Source: Fulvia fulva
Taxonomy: Eukaryota > Ascomycota > Dothideomycetes > Mycosphaerellales > Mycosphaerellaceae
Reading direction: 5' to 3'
DNA length: 64,000 nucleotides
Assembly: GCF_020509005.1 (NCBI RefSeq)
Contig: NC_063012.1
Location: 1,736,001-1,800,000 of the forward strand
The notes beneath the pieces are model-generated. The model saw nothing but the letters and a program-made list of their open reading frames with translations, did no database searches and was not told the origin of the DNA. A program made the translations under genes and the position numbers. Of the stretch, positions 46,832 to 56,800 are shown piece after piece (position 1 is the stretch's first letter; each line of letters starts with the position of its first letter).

Positions 46832-47509
46832 GATAGATAGATAGATAGATTTGTTATTCTCCTATTCTAGGACCCTATTCGGTCTATATAGATATATATC
46901 TATTATTATATATAAAGGAAAACCCGAATAGGTAAAAACCCTTCCCGCCCCCGGCCTCTCCTTATCTAGATTAGCTTTCCCTCTAAACGTACGTAGTCTA
47001 TATTACTACCCCGTTAGCCCCCGCTCCTAGCCGGTCTCGTCGCGCTACGCCGTGTCCTCTCTTCCTATACTACTCCTACTAGGCGGTACTGTTCTAGCTA
47101 GCCCTTCTCTAGTATCTAGTTCGTAATACGCCGTAGGTCCTTAACGTTATTAAGAAGTGCCCTAATCGTCCGGTTCCTCGCCTTTACTATCTACTCCCCC
47201 CTTCCTAGCGACTACCTCGGATAGACGAGGAGTACGTACCGTATATTCTAGGAGTAATAGCCGTAGGGGTAGCTAGTATTCGTATATTCTAGAACCTTCC
47301 TCTATAATAGGTATCTCTAGAGGCCGATGTGTTCGCTTTATAGTTAGGTTACTATACTACTCTATACCCTCGTAAGGCGGTAGTAGATAAGCTTCGGGGG
47401 GTACTTGACCGCGGATTTCGTAGCTAACTATTCCTTAGGTTATCCTACTAGCTAAGGGCGTCTACTATGCCTATAACCTAGTTGTTCTACCTCTCTTTCT
47501 ATAGTTACT
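46832..47509 (-). mobile_element. RIPed LINE A in B-old, 3' part
   Basis: This is the 3' end of a full-length minus-strand LINE A: (TATC)n tail at 46832-46850, 3' UTR, and the ORF2 C-terminus back to the gypsy insertion. RIP damage is strong. The element resumes at 53801 after the intact gypsy. The last 6 bp (47504-47509, GTTACT) are the gypsy target duplication. Confidence 0.92.
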
Positions 47510-48029
47510 TGTCATGGTCTCCCCACAGAGTGTACAGAAGGTGGGGACAGAAGAGCCTCAGAGTGCTCAGAAGTCGTCAAGAAGTGACAGTCCAGCTTGG
47601 TGTGTGAGCACCAAGAATCACATGCCCCGCAACATTCACTACGGGACCCAGCCCTCCAAATTCACCCCTCTACCAAACCTTGACAGATTCACTTCGGCTC
47701 GTGACTGTGTGACTCACGGCACTCCCGCGAGCACCCGCGACTGCGCTGGACCCTGGAAGAAGCACGTGGAAGACTCGGAACGTAGGGCAGGTTGGAATAA
47801 GGTTTTGAGCAAAGCTGCTGAGCGCGGCTTCGCACGGGTTAGCCCTGTTGATGCGGGGACACGCACTCGCGAGGGTCGCGTATAAATATCTGGCCTTCCC
47901 CAGGCCTCTCTTGCTTTCTTCGTCTTTTGTTTTGTGTAGCAATCATACCATACCCTTTTGCATCTGCACTTCGCACCTGCATTCTCGCTTTCACCCTTGC
48001 ATCTCACAGGCCAGGCTCTCGCCCTGACA
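47510..48029 (+). repeat. gypsy-4 5' LTR
   Basis: This is a 520-bp LTR with TG...CA ends. It holds a candidate TATA box, TATAAATA, at 47881-47888; transcription would start about 30-40 bp downstream. A 123-codon open frame (47514-47885) is the LTR copy of the pol C-terminus and is not expected to be translated here. Confidence 0.95.
47881..47888 (+). promoter_or_regulatory. Putative TATA box of the gypsy-4 LTR promoter
   Basis: TATAAATA is the only TATA-like motif I see in the LTR and lies 149 bp before its end, a plausible U3/R position. The same motif in the 3' LTR (53652-53659) contains the pol stop codon TAA. Confidence 0.6.
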
Positions 48030-48040
48030 TCACAAAAGAC
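48030..48040 (+). promoter_or_regulatory. Candidate primer-binding site, possibly self-primed
   Basis: The bases right after the LTR (TCACAAAAGAC) do not start with the TGG expected for a tRNA primer. ACAAAAGAC at 48032-48040 is exactly complementary to GTCTTTTGT at 47922-47930, close to where the transcript should begin. Tf1/sushi-type elements prime from their own RNA 5' end in this way. The role is inferred. Confidence 0.45.
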
Positions 48041-48071
48041 CAACAAACCGTCAACCACTCGAGTCATCCTC

Positions 48072-49232
48072 ATGGGTGACCACGCCACCGATAGAGGTGT
48101 CAACCTCGACAACCAAGACACTCCATTCCACTTCAGTGAGTGGACTGACATCCCCTTCTCGAACGCCGCTGCCTTCGGTGCCTGGGCAAACGCCAACCCC
48201 GACACCGCCTACGCTCTCATCAACCGCACCGTCTCCTCTTTCCGCGAGACCGCCCAGCAGGTCGAGCAAGCAAACAACCAAGCAACATACCTTCAAGGTA
48301 TTGTGAACACCTTCCAGAACCTCGCCCCGCACGCCGACGACAACCGCCGCCAGCACTTCTCCAAGAAGGTCAACGACCCAGACGAGTTCGACGGCAACAA
48401 GAGCAAGTTTGAGGCATTTGAGACACAGCTCACCATCAAGCTGTTGGCTAATGCCGACCACTTTCCGCAAGAGAAGGACAAAGTCACGTACGTCTTCTCC
48501 CTCCTTCGGGGAGACGCCGCGGCTCAGGTACAACACTACATCGACAACGCCACGCAGACTATCGGCTGCCCGGACGTCCTCACCTTGATGCAGGACCTCC
48601 GTGCTGCCTTTGGTGATCCAGACCGTAGAGCCACCGCCCAGAACGCCATCCACAACCTCCTCCAGAAGAACAAGAGCTTCGCCGAGTACCTCGCGGCCTT
48701 CAACCGCGACATCGGGTTCACCGGCTACAACGAAGAGACCAAGAAGAGCACTCTCCGCCGTGGTTTGTCAGCAGAGCTTCTTCGAGCCCTCGAGGACAAG
48801 GACGTCGGTGCTATGAGCTTCCGTGAGCTCGTCGAGACCTGCCAGCGCCTCGACTCCAACATGAAACACACCGCCTCTCTCCTCGCTTCCCGTTCTCAAG
48901 GTCGTCAGCCTCGTGGTCCCGGAAGCCACTTCGCTGCTCCACTAGGCGCCGCCGCTCCTACGGCTCTCCCTCCCGTCTCTGTAGGTGACGCTATGGATCT
49001 CAGCGCTGGTGCCGCCGTCCCTCGAGTCCAGGGCCTCGTCAACGGTAAGCTCACTCCCGAAGAGAAGCTTCGCCGTCGCCAGGCCGGACTCTGCACCTAC
49101 TGCGGCGGTCCAGGCCACATCGCAGCCAACTGTCCGCAGCTCGCTGCCCGTAACGCCCGCAACCCGGTTCGCGGCGCTGTCGGCGCTATCGAGCCTGCTC
49201 CTGCTGCTCCCGCTGAGCAGGGAAAAGCCTAG
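48072..49232 (+). CDS. gag: gypsy-4 Gag (capsid and nucleocapsid)
   Basis: This is a 386-residue structural protein that packages the element RNA. The first ATG after the LTR is at 48072 (MGDHATDRGV); the frame is open further upstream but has no ATG there. The middle matches retrotransposon gag: KFEAFETQLTIKLL, then DKVTYVFSLLRGDAAAQ and FAEYLAAFNRDIGFTGYNEE. One CCHC zinc knuckle, C341-TYC344-GGPGH349-IAANC354, binds RNA. The C-terminus is rich in A and P. The stop TAG (49230-49232) lies inside the frameshift signal. A -1 slip just before it makes Gag-Pol. Confidence 0.94.
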   Translation: MGDHATDRGVNLDNQDTPFHFSEWTDIPFSNAAAFGAWANANPDTAYALINRTVSSFRETAQQVEQANNQATYLQGIVNTFQNLAPHADDNRRQHFSKKVNDPDEFDGNKSKFEAFETQLTIKLLANADHFPQEKDKVTYVFSLLRGDAAAQVQHYIDNATQTIGCPDVLTLMQDLRAAFGDPDRRATAQNAIHNLLQKNKSFAEYLAAFNRDIGFTGYNEETKKSTLRRGLSAELLRALEDKDVGAMSFRELVETCQRLDSNMKHTASLLASRSQGRQPRGPGSHFAAPLGAAAPTALPPVSVGDAMDLSAGAAVPRVQGLVNGKLTPEEKLRRRQAGLCTYCGGPGHIAANCPQLAARNARNPVRGAVGAIEPAPAAPAEQGKA

Positions 49233-49259
49233 GTCTTCCTCATCGACGCGATGAAGACC
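49220..49259 (+). promoter_or_regulatory. Programmed -1 ribosomal frameshift signal at the gag-pol junction
   Basis: The slippery heptamer GGGAAAA (49220-49226) is in the gag frame as G GGA AAA. A 5-nt spacer follows (49227-49231). Then a stem-loop: GGTCTTC (49232-49238) pairs with GAAGACC (49253-49259), a 3-nt bulge follows, and ATCG (49242-49245) pairs with CGAT (49249-49252) around an ACG loop. A -1 slip leads exactly into the open pol frame, and the gag TAG sits in the spacer and stem base. Confidence 0.85.
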
Positions 49260-52200
49260 AAGAACAACGTTTACCGAAAGTGAAGAGAGGAAAGAAGTTG
49301 AGGATCAATACAGCACAGCTAGACCTGTACGACGAGACGGGCAAGGACCACGCTTGCAAACCGTTCGTCACGAATGTCAATATCGGCTCAAAGAAACTCT
49401 CTTCTTCCAATCTCACTCTCATGGACACTGGCGCACTAGGCGAGTCTTTTATGGACTATAAACTCGCGACCTCTCTCAACCTCGAACCCCAGGAACTGAA
49501 GTACCCTCGCACCCTTGAACTCTTTGACGGCACGGAGACTACCACTGGTAAGATTACTCATGTTGTACACACGTCAATCACCCTCGGAGGCAAGCGTATG
49601 TCGATCACTAGCTTCCTTACGTCCCTACCGCATCAGAAGTTTATCCTCGGCCTCCCCTGGTTCAGACGACACCGACCTATCATCGACTGGACTTCCCTTA
49701 CTGTCAGCTTCCCTCCAGAAGTTCCTCCGGCACCTCCGCCTTCTCCGCCGCCTCAGCGCGGTCCTGAGTATACCAAGATCTTCCAGGTGAACGCCGCTGC
49801 CTTCACCACTGCTGCTAAGCAGCCCAAAGCTCAAGTCTTCGCCGCCTCTCTCCGCGATATCGACATCGCCCTCGAGAAGCTCGACAAGAAGCGTACACCT
49901 ACCGACCCTGCTACGAAGGTCCCTCCTTGGGCACACCACATCCTCCACGTATTCGATGCTAAAGCCGCAGACGAGCTGCCTCCTCATCGCCCTCACGACC
50001 ACAAGATTGAGCTAGAAGAAGGTGCAGAGACACCGTTCGGACCGTTATATTCCATGTCCCGAGAAGAGCTTATCGTCCTCAAGAGATACCTCGAAGAGAA
50101 CCTAAAGAAGGGGTTCATTCGAGCGAGCCGTTCCAGCGCTGGCAGTCCCGTCATGTTCGTCAAGAAGCCCGGCGGTGGTCTACGCTTCTGCGTAGACTAC
50201 CGAGGCTTGAACGCTGTTACAAAGAAGAACCGCTACCCAATACCGTTGATTCAGGAGACGCTCGAGCGCCTCTCTAAGGCCAAGTACTTCACCAAGCTCG
50301 ATGTCATCGCTGCGTTCAACAAGTTACGAATGGCAGAAGGACACGAGTATCTCACAGCCTTCCGTACTCGCTACGGGCTGTTCGAGTCGCTCGTTATGCC
50401 CTTCGGCGTTTGTAACGGGCCTAGTACCTTCCAGAACTTCATTAACGACATCCTTCAGGAGTTCCTCGATCAGTTCTGCACTGCCTACATCGACGACATC
50501 CTAGTCTACAGCGAGACCAAGGAGGAGCACCGCGAGCACGTCTGTAAGGTCCTTCAGAAGCTCGCAGACGCCGGCTTGCAGCTCGACATCGACAAGTGCG
50601 AGTTTGAGAAGACCGAAGTCAAGTTCCTTGGTTTGATCATTACCGCAGACGGCATCAAGATGGACCAAGAGAAGATCGACGCTATCGTCGAATGGGATGC
50701 TCCTACGAACGTCAAAGAGGTCCAGGGTTTCCTAGGCTTTGCCAACTTTTACCGCCGCTTCATCCACGCATTTTCGGGCGTGGTACGCCCTTTGACGAAG
50801 CTCACGCGCAAGGGTGAGAAGTTCGCCTGGACCGACGAATGCCAGGAGGCTTTTGACTTGCTCAAAGCGAAGTTTGTTGAGAACCCGCTTCTACGGCACT
50901 TCGATTTCGAACTGGAGACCCGTGTAGAGACCGACGCATCCGACGGCGTGGTGGGCGGTGTCCTGCTACAACGCCGCTCGCCTGAATCCCCCTGGTTACC
51001 TGTCGCCTTCCTCTCCAAGAAGATGACCGCTACGGAGTGTAACTACGAGATCTACGACAAGGAGCTTCTCGCCATCGTCAAAGCTTTCGAAGAGTGGCGC
51101 CCCGAGCTCGAAGGCTCTGCTATGCCCGTCCAAGTAAGCTCCGACCATAAGAACCTCGTCTACTTTATGAAGAGCAAGCTGCTCAATCGTCGCCAGGCCC
51201 GCTGGAGCGAGTTCCTCTCCCGGTTCAACTTCGTGATCTCGTACACGCCCGGCAAGGCCAACTCGATGGCCGACGCCCTTACCCGCCGCCCTGGTGACTC
51301 TCCAGTTGATCGAAGAGGGGGCCGGCAAATCGCAGGGCAACAAGTCATCAAAGAGCACAACCTCTCTTCCGAGCTTCGAGAGTACCTATCGAATGGCCAG
51401 CCTACGCTCGCCGCTTCCTTTGCTACTCTCGTGCTCGCTCCTGCCTACCTTGACGAGAGTGACGATGAATCCGAGCCTGAAGAATACGCCTCGGACGCTG
51501 AGGACTTGAACGACGATGAAGAGGGCTCAGTAACGACCGACGGCTCATCCGAATCAGACTTTGAGGGGTTTGATAATGAGGAGCAGCCCGAAGGCATCAT
51601 GGCACGAGTACGAACAGCGTACGATGCCGACATAGACGCCCAAGAGTTAGTTCAGGCCCTTGAATCTGGCGCGAGGACATTCCCGGGCTTCTCGCTGTCC
51701 GAGTGCGAGCTCCAGGAAGGTGTCGTCTACTTCCGTAAGAAGCTTTACGTACCGCAGCCCGAAGGCTCTAATATCCGAGCTGAGATTCTTCAAATCATCC
51801 ACGACTCCGCCTCTGGGGGTCACCCAGGCGTAGCAAAGACCCACAAGCTCCTCGCTAGGTATTACTGGTGGCCGCATTCCTGGAAGGACGTCCGCCGCTA
51901 CGTGCTGAACTGCGCTGCTTGCCGAAGAGCCAAAGCTAACCGCCACCGTCCCCACGGTCTCTTGCACCCTCTCCCGGCTCCTGATCGTCCGTGGAAGCAC
52001 ATCACTATGGACTTTATCACCGATCTTCCTCACGGCAAGACCTTCAGCGGCGTGAAAGCAAAGGCCCTTCTAGTGATCGTGGACCGTCACTCTAAGGACC
52101 GGTACATGATCCCGTGCTGGAGCATGACCGCAAAGGAGACTGCTCGCTTGTTCTACGAATTCGTCTGGCGCTTTCAAGGCCTCCCGGATAGCATCACCTC

Positions 52201-53656
52201 TGACAGAGGCACCCAGTTCATCTCGCACTTCTGGAAGCGTCTGTGTGCTATCCTGGGCATCAAGCATAACCTCTCGACCAGTTTCCAGCCACAGACCGAC
52301 GGCCAGACCGAAATTACGAACGCTATCCTCGAGCAGGTCCTTCGTTGCTTCGTCGACTACCACCAGAAGGATTGGCCTCAGCATATCCCTGCGGTGGAGT
52401 TCGCTACTCGTAACTGGGACTCGGAGACTACTGGCTACTCTCCCTTCTATACTACGAGAGGTTACCACCCTCGTACAGGCATGGAACCAGAAGAACCTCT
52501 CCCGCCTACCGAAGACGCAAACGAGCAAGCAGCAGACGAGTTCGCTACTATGCTCTCACAGATCCATGAAGAAGTTCACGACGAGATGGTGTACGCACAA
52601 GCAATCTACGAGGATCAAGCCAATCGTCGTCGCCAGCCAGCTCCCGACTACCAAGTAGGCGATATGGTCTACCTCAACTCCAAGAACATCAAGACAGACC
52701 GCCCCTCCAAGAAGCTGAACTGGAAGAACCTAGGTCCTTTTGAGATCACCGAGCGTATCAGTTCACACGCCTACCGTCTAGCTCTTCCTGCGAACATAAA
52801 GATCCACGACGTCTTCCATCCCGTACGCCTTCGGCCGTCGGCTGAGGACCCATTCCCGAACCAAAACCAAGACATGCCAGGTCCTCCCGATGAAGTAGAA
52901 GTCGACGAGCCTGTTAACCTACCTTCTGACGACTATGCCGTCCGCAAGATCCGGGGAATCCGCGTAGAGCCCAACGACGTTGAAGGACTACCGCCGATCA
53001 AGTATGAAGTCGAATGGCAAGGTTGCCCTGAGTGGGATACCTCATGGGAACCTATCCAACATATCATCTTCAATCGTCAAGCAATCGAAGAATACCACGC
53101 CCGCGCAGACGGCCCAGAAGTCAACATCGGCAGGCTCTTCGAATCTGAGCTTTTCGACGGGGCTTACCAATGGTGTATCGACCATGACATCAGGCCTAGG
53201 CCTGGTACTGAAGCTGAACATCCTCGATATGTGGAACTACTACGGCTTCGTAGGAACTCAGCTTTGTTCGGGGGGGCTACTGTCATGGTCTCCCCACAGA
53301 GTGTACAGAAGGTGGGGACAGAAGAGCCTCAGAGTGCTCAGAAGTCGTCAAGAAGTGACAGTCCAGCTTGGTGTGTGAGCACCAAGAATCACATGCCCCG
53401 CAACATTCACTACGGGACCCAGCCCTCCAAATTCACCCCTCTACCAAACCTTGACAGATTCACTTCGGCTCGTGACTGTGTGACTCACGGCACTCCCGCG
53501 AGCACCCGCGACTGCGCTGGACCCTGGAAGAAGCACGTGGAAGACTCGGAACGTAGGGCAGGTTGGAATAAGGTTTTGAGCAAAGCTGCTGAGCGCGGCT
53601 TCGCACGGGTTAGCCCTGTTGATGCGGGGACACGCACTCGCGAGGGTCGCGTATAA
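49220..53656 (+). CDS. pol: gypsy-4 Pol polyprotein (PR-RT-RH-IN-chromodomain)
   Basis: This has 1478 residues counted from the slip site and is made as Gag-Pol. Protease: LMDTGA with D69. Reverse transcriptase: LRFCVDYRGLN, FTKLDVIAAFNKLR, YIDD at 423-426. RNase H: D572, E615, D642, D685. Integrase zinc finger H861-H868-C898-C901; catalytic D931, D995 and E1031, the D-D-35-E spacing; GPF near 1171. The chromodomain at about 1239-1290 (YAVRKIRGIR, KYEVEWQG, WDTSWEP) should direct integration to methylated-histone chromatin. The frame has no stop before the 3' LTR; the last 124 or so residues are LTR-encoded and end at TAA 53654-53656. All catalytic residues are present. Confidence 0.95.
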   Translation, partial: GKSLGLPHRRDEDQEQRLPKVKRGKKLRINTAQLDLYDETGKDHACKPFVTNVNIGSKKLSSSNLTLMDTGALGESFMDYKLATSLNLEPQELKYPRTLELFDGTETTTGKITHVVHTSITLGGKRMSITSFLTSLPHQKFILGLPWFRRHRPIIDWTSLTVSFPPEVPPAPPPSPPPQRGPEYTKIFQVNAAAFTTAAKQPKAQVFAASLRDIDIALEKLDKKRTPTDPATKVPPWAHHILHVFDAKAADELPPHRPHDHKIELEEGAETPFGPLYSMSREELIVLKRYLEENLKKGFIRASRSSAGSPVMFVKKPGGGLRFCVDYRGLNAVTKKNRYPIPLIQETLERLSKAKYFTKLDVIAAFNKLRMAEGHEYLTAFRTRYGLFESLVMPFGVCNGPSTFQNFINDILQEFLDQFCTAYIDDILVYSETKEEHREHVCKVLQKLADAGLQLDIDKCEFEKTEVKFLGLIITADGIKMDQEKIDAIVEWDAPTNVKEVQGFLGFANFYRRFIHAFSGVVRPLTKLTRKGEKFAWTDECQEAFDLLKAKFVENPLLRHFDFELETRVETDASDGVVGGVLLQRRSPESPWLPVAFLSKKMTATECNYEIYDKELLAIVKAFEEWRPELEGSAMPVQVSSDHKNLVYFMKSKLLNRRQARWSEFLSRFNFVISYTPGKANSMADALTRRPGDSPVDRRGGRQIAGQQVIKEHNLSSELREYLSNGQPTLAASFATLVLAPAYLDESDDESEPEEYASDAEDLNDDEEGSVTTDGSSESDFEGFDNEEQPEGIMARVRTAYDADIDAQELVQALESGARTFPGFSLSECELQEGVVYFRKKLYVPQPEGSNIRAEILQIIHDSASGGHPGVAKTHKLLARYYWWPHSWKDVRRYVLNCAACRRAKANRHRPHGLLHPLPAPDRPWKHITMDFITDLPHGKTFSGVKAKALLVIVDRHSKDRYMIPCWSMTAKETARLFYEFVWRFQGLPDSITSDRGTQFISHFWKRLCAILGIKHNLSTSFQPQTDGQTEITNAILEQVLRCFVDYHQKDWPQHIPAVEFATRNWDSETTGYSPFYTTRGYHPRTGMEPEEPLPPTEDANEQAADEFATMLSQIHEEVHDEMVYAQAIYEDQANRRRQPAPDYQVGDMVYLNSKNIKTDRPSKKLNWKNLGPFEITERISSHAYRLALPANIKIHDVFHPVRLRPSAEDPFPNQNQDMPGPPDEVEVDEPVNLPSDDYAVRKIRGIRVEPNDVEGLPPIKYEVEWQGCPEWDTSWEPIQHIIFNRQAIEEYHARADGPEVNIGRLFESELFDGAYQWCIDHDIRPRPGTEAEHPRYVELLRLRRNSALFGGATVMVSPQSVQKVGTEEPQSAQKSSRSDSPAWCVSTKNHMPRNIHYGTQPSKFTPLPNLDRFTSARDCVTHGTPASTRDCAGPWKKHVEDSERRAGWNKVLSKAAERGFARVSPVDAGTRTREGRV
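53270..53276 (+). other. Possible polypurine tract (G7)
   Basis: A run of seven G ends 4 nt before the 3' LTR. It is the only purine run at the place where plus-strand DNA synthesis should be primed. It is short and not directly adjacent to the LTR, so the call is weak. Confidence 0.3.
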
Positions 53657-53800
53657 ATATCTGGCCTTCCCCAGGCCTCTCTTGCTTTCTTCGTCTTTTG
53701 TTTTGTGTAGCAATCATACCATACCCTTTTGCATCTGCACTTCGCACCTGCATTCTCGCTTTCACCCTTGCATCTCACAGGCCAGGCTCTCGCCCTGACA
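53281..53800 (+). repeat. gypsy-4 3' LTR
   Basis: This is a 520-bp LTR reading the same as 47510-48029. Its first 376 bp are translated as the C-terminus of Pol. It is followed by GTTACT (53801-53806), the right target duplication. Confidence 0.95.
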
Positions 53801-56800
53801 GTTACTCTATAAACGATTTCTTATACTCCTATTATATTACTCGCTATTCGTCCCTTACCCGGTAGTTCGGCTCGTTTCCGGGTCGAATACCCTTATACGC
53901 TAGTACTAATCCGCGGGCCCTTACGACTATACTAGCGATAACCTTCTATACTAGGTACTATACCGACTTACCTAAGTAGGAGGTCCGTAGTCCCTAGATA
54001 TATAGGTCGATCGGCGGTATAGCGGTCTCGTACTTAAGTATCTTTATTAGTATCGACTTATATACCCCGGTGACCTTCCTTAGGCATTGGTTTTAGATCT
54101 TTACTAACGGCGCGACGAGTCCCTTTAATAGGTAGGCCCTCTTGCCTAAGGACTATACTTAGCTACTATAGGTAAGGACTAGCCGTATAATAGCCGTATA
54201 TAGAAGTCGTAACTACCGAAAGTCCGCCCCCTATATAGACGTAGTAAGCCTCTAGTATAATACTATATTCTGTTTAGCTTTCCGTAATATTACCTATACG
54301 TACTTCCTCTACCGTAGCGCCGGGTCTACCTATAGTCCGAGGATCCTAAGCTAGTTTACCGGGTTAGTCGTATACCCCTATATCTAGATAGAAGCTTATA
54401 TATTATAGAACCGTAGCCGGCGCGTAAAGTGTATTAGATTATACTTTTTTAGGGCAAACCGAGCCCCGTACCTCCTAGCCTAGTCCTCGTAGATCTTATA
54501 CTTCTCTTCTAGTAGCCTATAGTTCTCCTTAGTCGAGGAAGACTACGCTAGGATGTTCGTATCGTCTACGAAGCTACTCGTAGCGGTGTTCTAGGATTCT
54601 AGGGCTAGGAGTAGCGTCGCTATAAAGAAGAGGAACAGAATAGGTACTAGCGTTAAGCCTTACGGGATTCTAGTATAGACTACTTAAAATAGGCTTTTAT
54701 ACTAGCTAACTAGGATCGACGTACTACGGTTTTAGAGGTAGGACCGTACGAAGTTAACAAGCTACTTAGGGAGTCCTTTCGACCTTAGGATATAGAGTAG
54801 CCGCGGGTATAACACGTAGTCGAAGGCTCCCGATATATCTAGACTAAGTAAGGATACTACCTTATCCCTATTCTTATACTAGATAGCCTTTACCTAAGAG
54901 GTAATAAGTTCTATCGCGGATAGCGTCGATCGCTATAGACGCGTACCTATCTAGGTGTCCGGGAGTAGGGAGTATTCCTCTACCGCCTCGGAGAGTCTTG
55001 TTATAACTAGCTTCTTAAGCGCCTTCCTAAGAGTGTTAAGGAGCGCAATTAGGCGGTACGACTTTACCTACGTATAGTCTTCCTTTTACGGCTTACGTAG
55101 GACTACTATCGTCGATTGTTTAAATACTATCGGGTAGTATCCGGTCTATAGGTAGGCGTTAAAGATCGCTACGACTACTAGGGCTAGTTAATCTCTACAC
55201 TTCTTTAGTAGCTCGTTTAGGATCCTATCCGGCCCCGGGGCTTTCTTCGCCGGTAACTTCCTAAGTATAGCGGTAACTTCTCCCTCGGATACCTCCTATT
55301 AGACCGCGATGCTAGGGGCTAGGGGAGTAGAGCTATTTATGTCGCTTAGATCAGCCTCGACTAGGGGCGGGAAGAACTTGCTAGCTAGTAGACACGCCTT
55401 GGCCTCGGGGTCGCTAACCGGGCTACTAGGCGATTATAGCGCTAGGATAGAGAAGGAGGGGCCCTATATAGGGTCCTGTCGGGCCCATTTCGCTAGCTTC
55501 TACATCCTCTCTAGCTTGCCGGCGATTTCTTCTACTATAGCCCTCTAGCCGACTGCTTTCTCCCTTCGTATTATAGCTTTCTTCTGTTAGTATGCCTCCC
55601 TATATACGTTCTAGGCCTCCTCGCTATAGCTGCTCGTCTATACCCGGCGGGCTCTCCTTGCTTCTCTTACTACCGTAGTGCACTCCGGCGTCTAGTATAG
55701 TTTAGACTATGTCGTTAGTTAGGTAAGCGGAACGTGAAGTAAGGTCGCTTTTCTTATTTCGTCTATTAACCCCTAGACTACTTCGTCTATCTCGTCTTTA
55801 CTATTGTATTGCTACTACGCGATCTAGACTAGCCTCTTAGAGTTATCGAGGTACGCCTAGATGTTGGCCTAGTAGGCCTTTCCCTAGTTTAGCTTAGGGG
55901 TTCTCGCTAGTATACGTTATATCTATATCGTAATAGAGGTCCTGACTAGTATATAGTCTGACGACGCCTCGAGTTTATATTCGATCCTATAGTAGGTTAC
56001 CGTATAGTAGTAGCTATCTAAGATCTAGAAGAGGTCGATCGTGCCTTAGAGTCCCCCTCTCTTCTAGGTGCCTAGGTCCTTCGGGGTATTAAGGGCAATT
56101 ACGTTGCTCGCTATTAAGTCGAGTACTTCGTCGGCTATAGGGTACGGCTATATAAGGCTTTCCTAGGAAGGGTAGTATATGTTGAAGTCTCCTACTACGA
56201 TGTAGTACCCTTGTCTCTTAAGCGCACTATCTAGGTGTCTATAGACCCTAAGGTCGCGGCTAGACCTCGAGGCTAGCGGTTATATATATAGGTTATATAT
56301 CTAGGTACTACCTACGTAGAGGGAGATAATATTGCCCCCGCCTTCTTCGTCTACGTAGTATACTACCTCCTAGTCGGATTCTAGTATGTCCTTACTAATA
56401 TAGAAGTACGTACGGGGTCTATCGTCGCCTCGTAGGTATATCGTATAGCCTAGTAACTTATAGGTCGTTAGTCTCTTATAGTACGGGTTAATCTATAGCT
56501 CCTAGATTACTAGGACGTAGTAGACGTATAGGTCCGCCTCGTATAGAAAATAGTTATAGACTATATCCTTGCTATAGTTGACGTTATACTAGATGATACT
56601 AAGCGTGTCGAGGCTAGTTATCGGTATCGACAATTATTTCCTCTATATCGTCCTATGTCCTACTACCCTATACGTCCTAGTCTACGCCTATCGGCTATAT
56701 ACTAAAGGGGAGCCGGGCCTAGTTAGATTCCCTCGCCGTAGCTAGTAGAGCACGTGGCCTCCCGTACGCCCTAGGTTACGTATCCTTTATATTATTCTCG

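Larger units (their letters stand above)
47510..53800 (+). mobile_element. Intact chromodomain Ty3/gypsy retrotransposon (gypsy-4)
   Basis: This is a 6291-bp element with two 520-bp LTRs that I read as identical, TGTCATGG...CCCTGACA, flanked by a 6-bp duplication GTTACT (47504-47509, 53801-53806). The duplication is confirmed by the empty site at 7886-7891. gag and pol are open and joined by a -1 frameshift. Pol has protease, reverse transcriptase, RNase H, integrase and chromodomain, which is chromovirus order. Identical LTRs and no RIP mean a very recent insertion, after the host LINE A had been RIPed. Its base composition is ordinary, unlike its surroundings. Confidence 0.96.

Noticed and set aside
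47514..47885. 123-codon frame in the gypsy-4 5' LTR
   Set aside because: It is the LTR copy of the Pol C-terminus; upstream of the TATA box it should not be transcribed as coding sequence.
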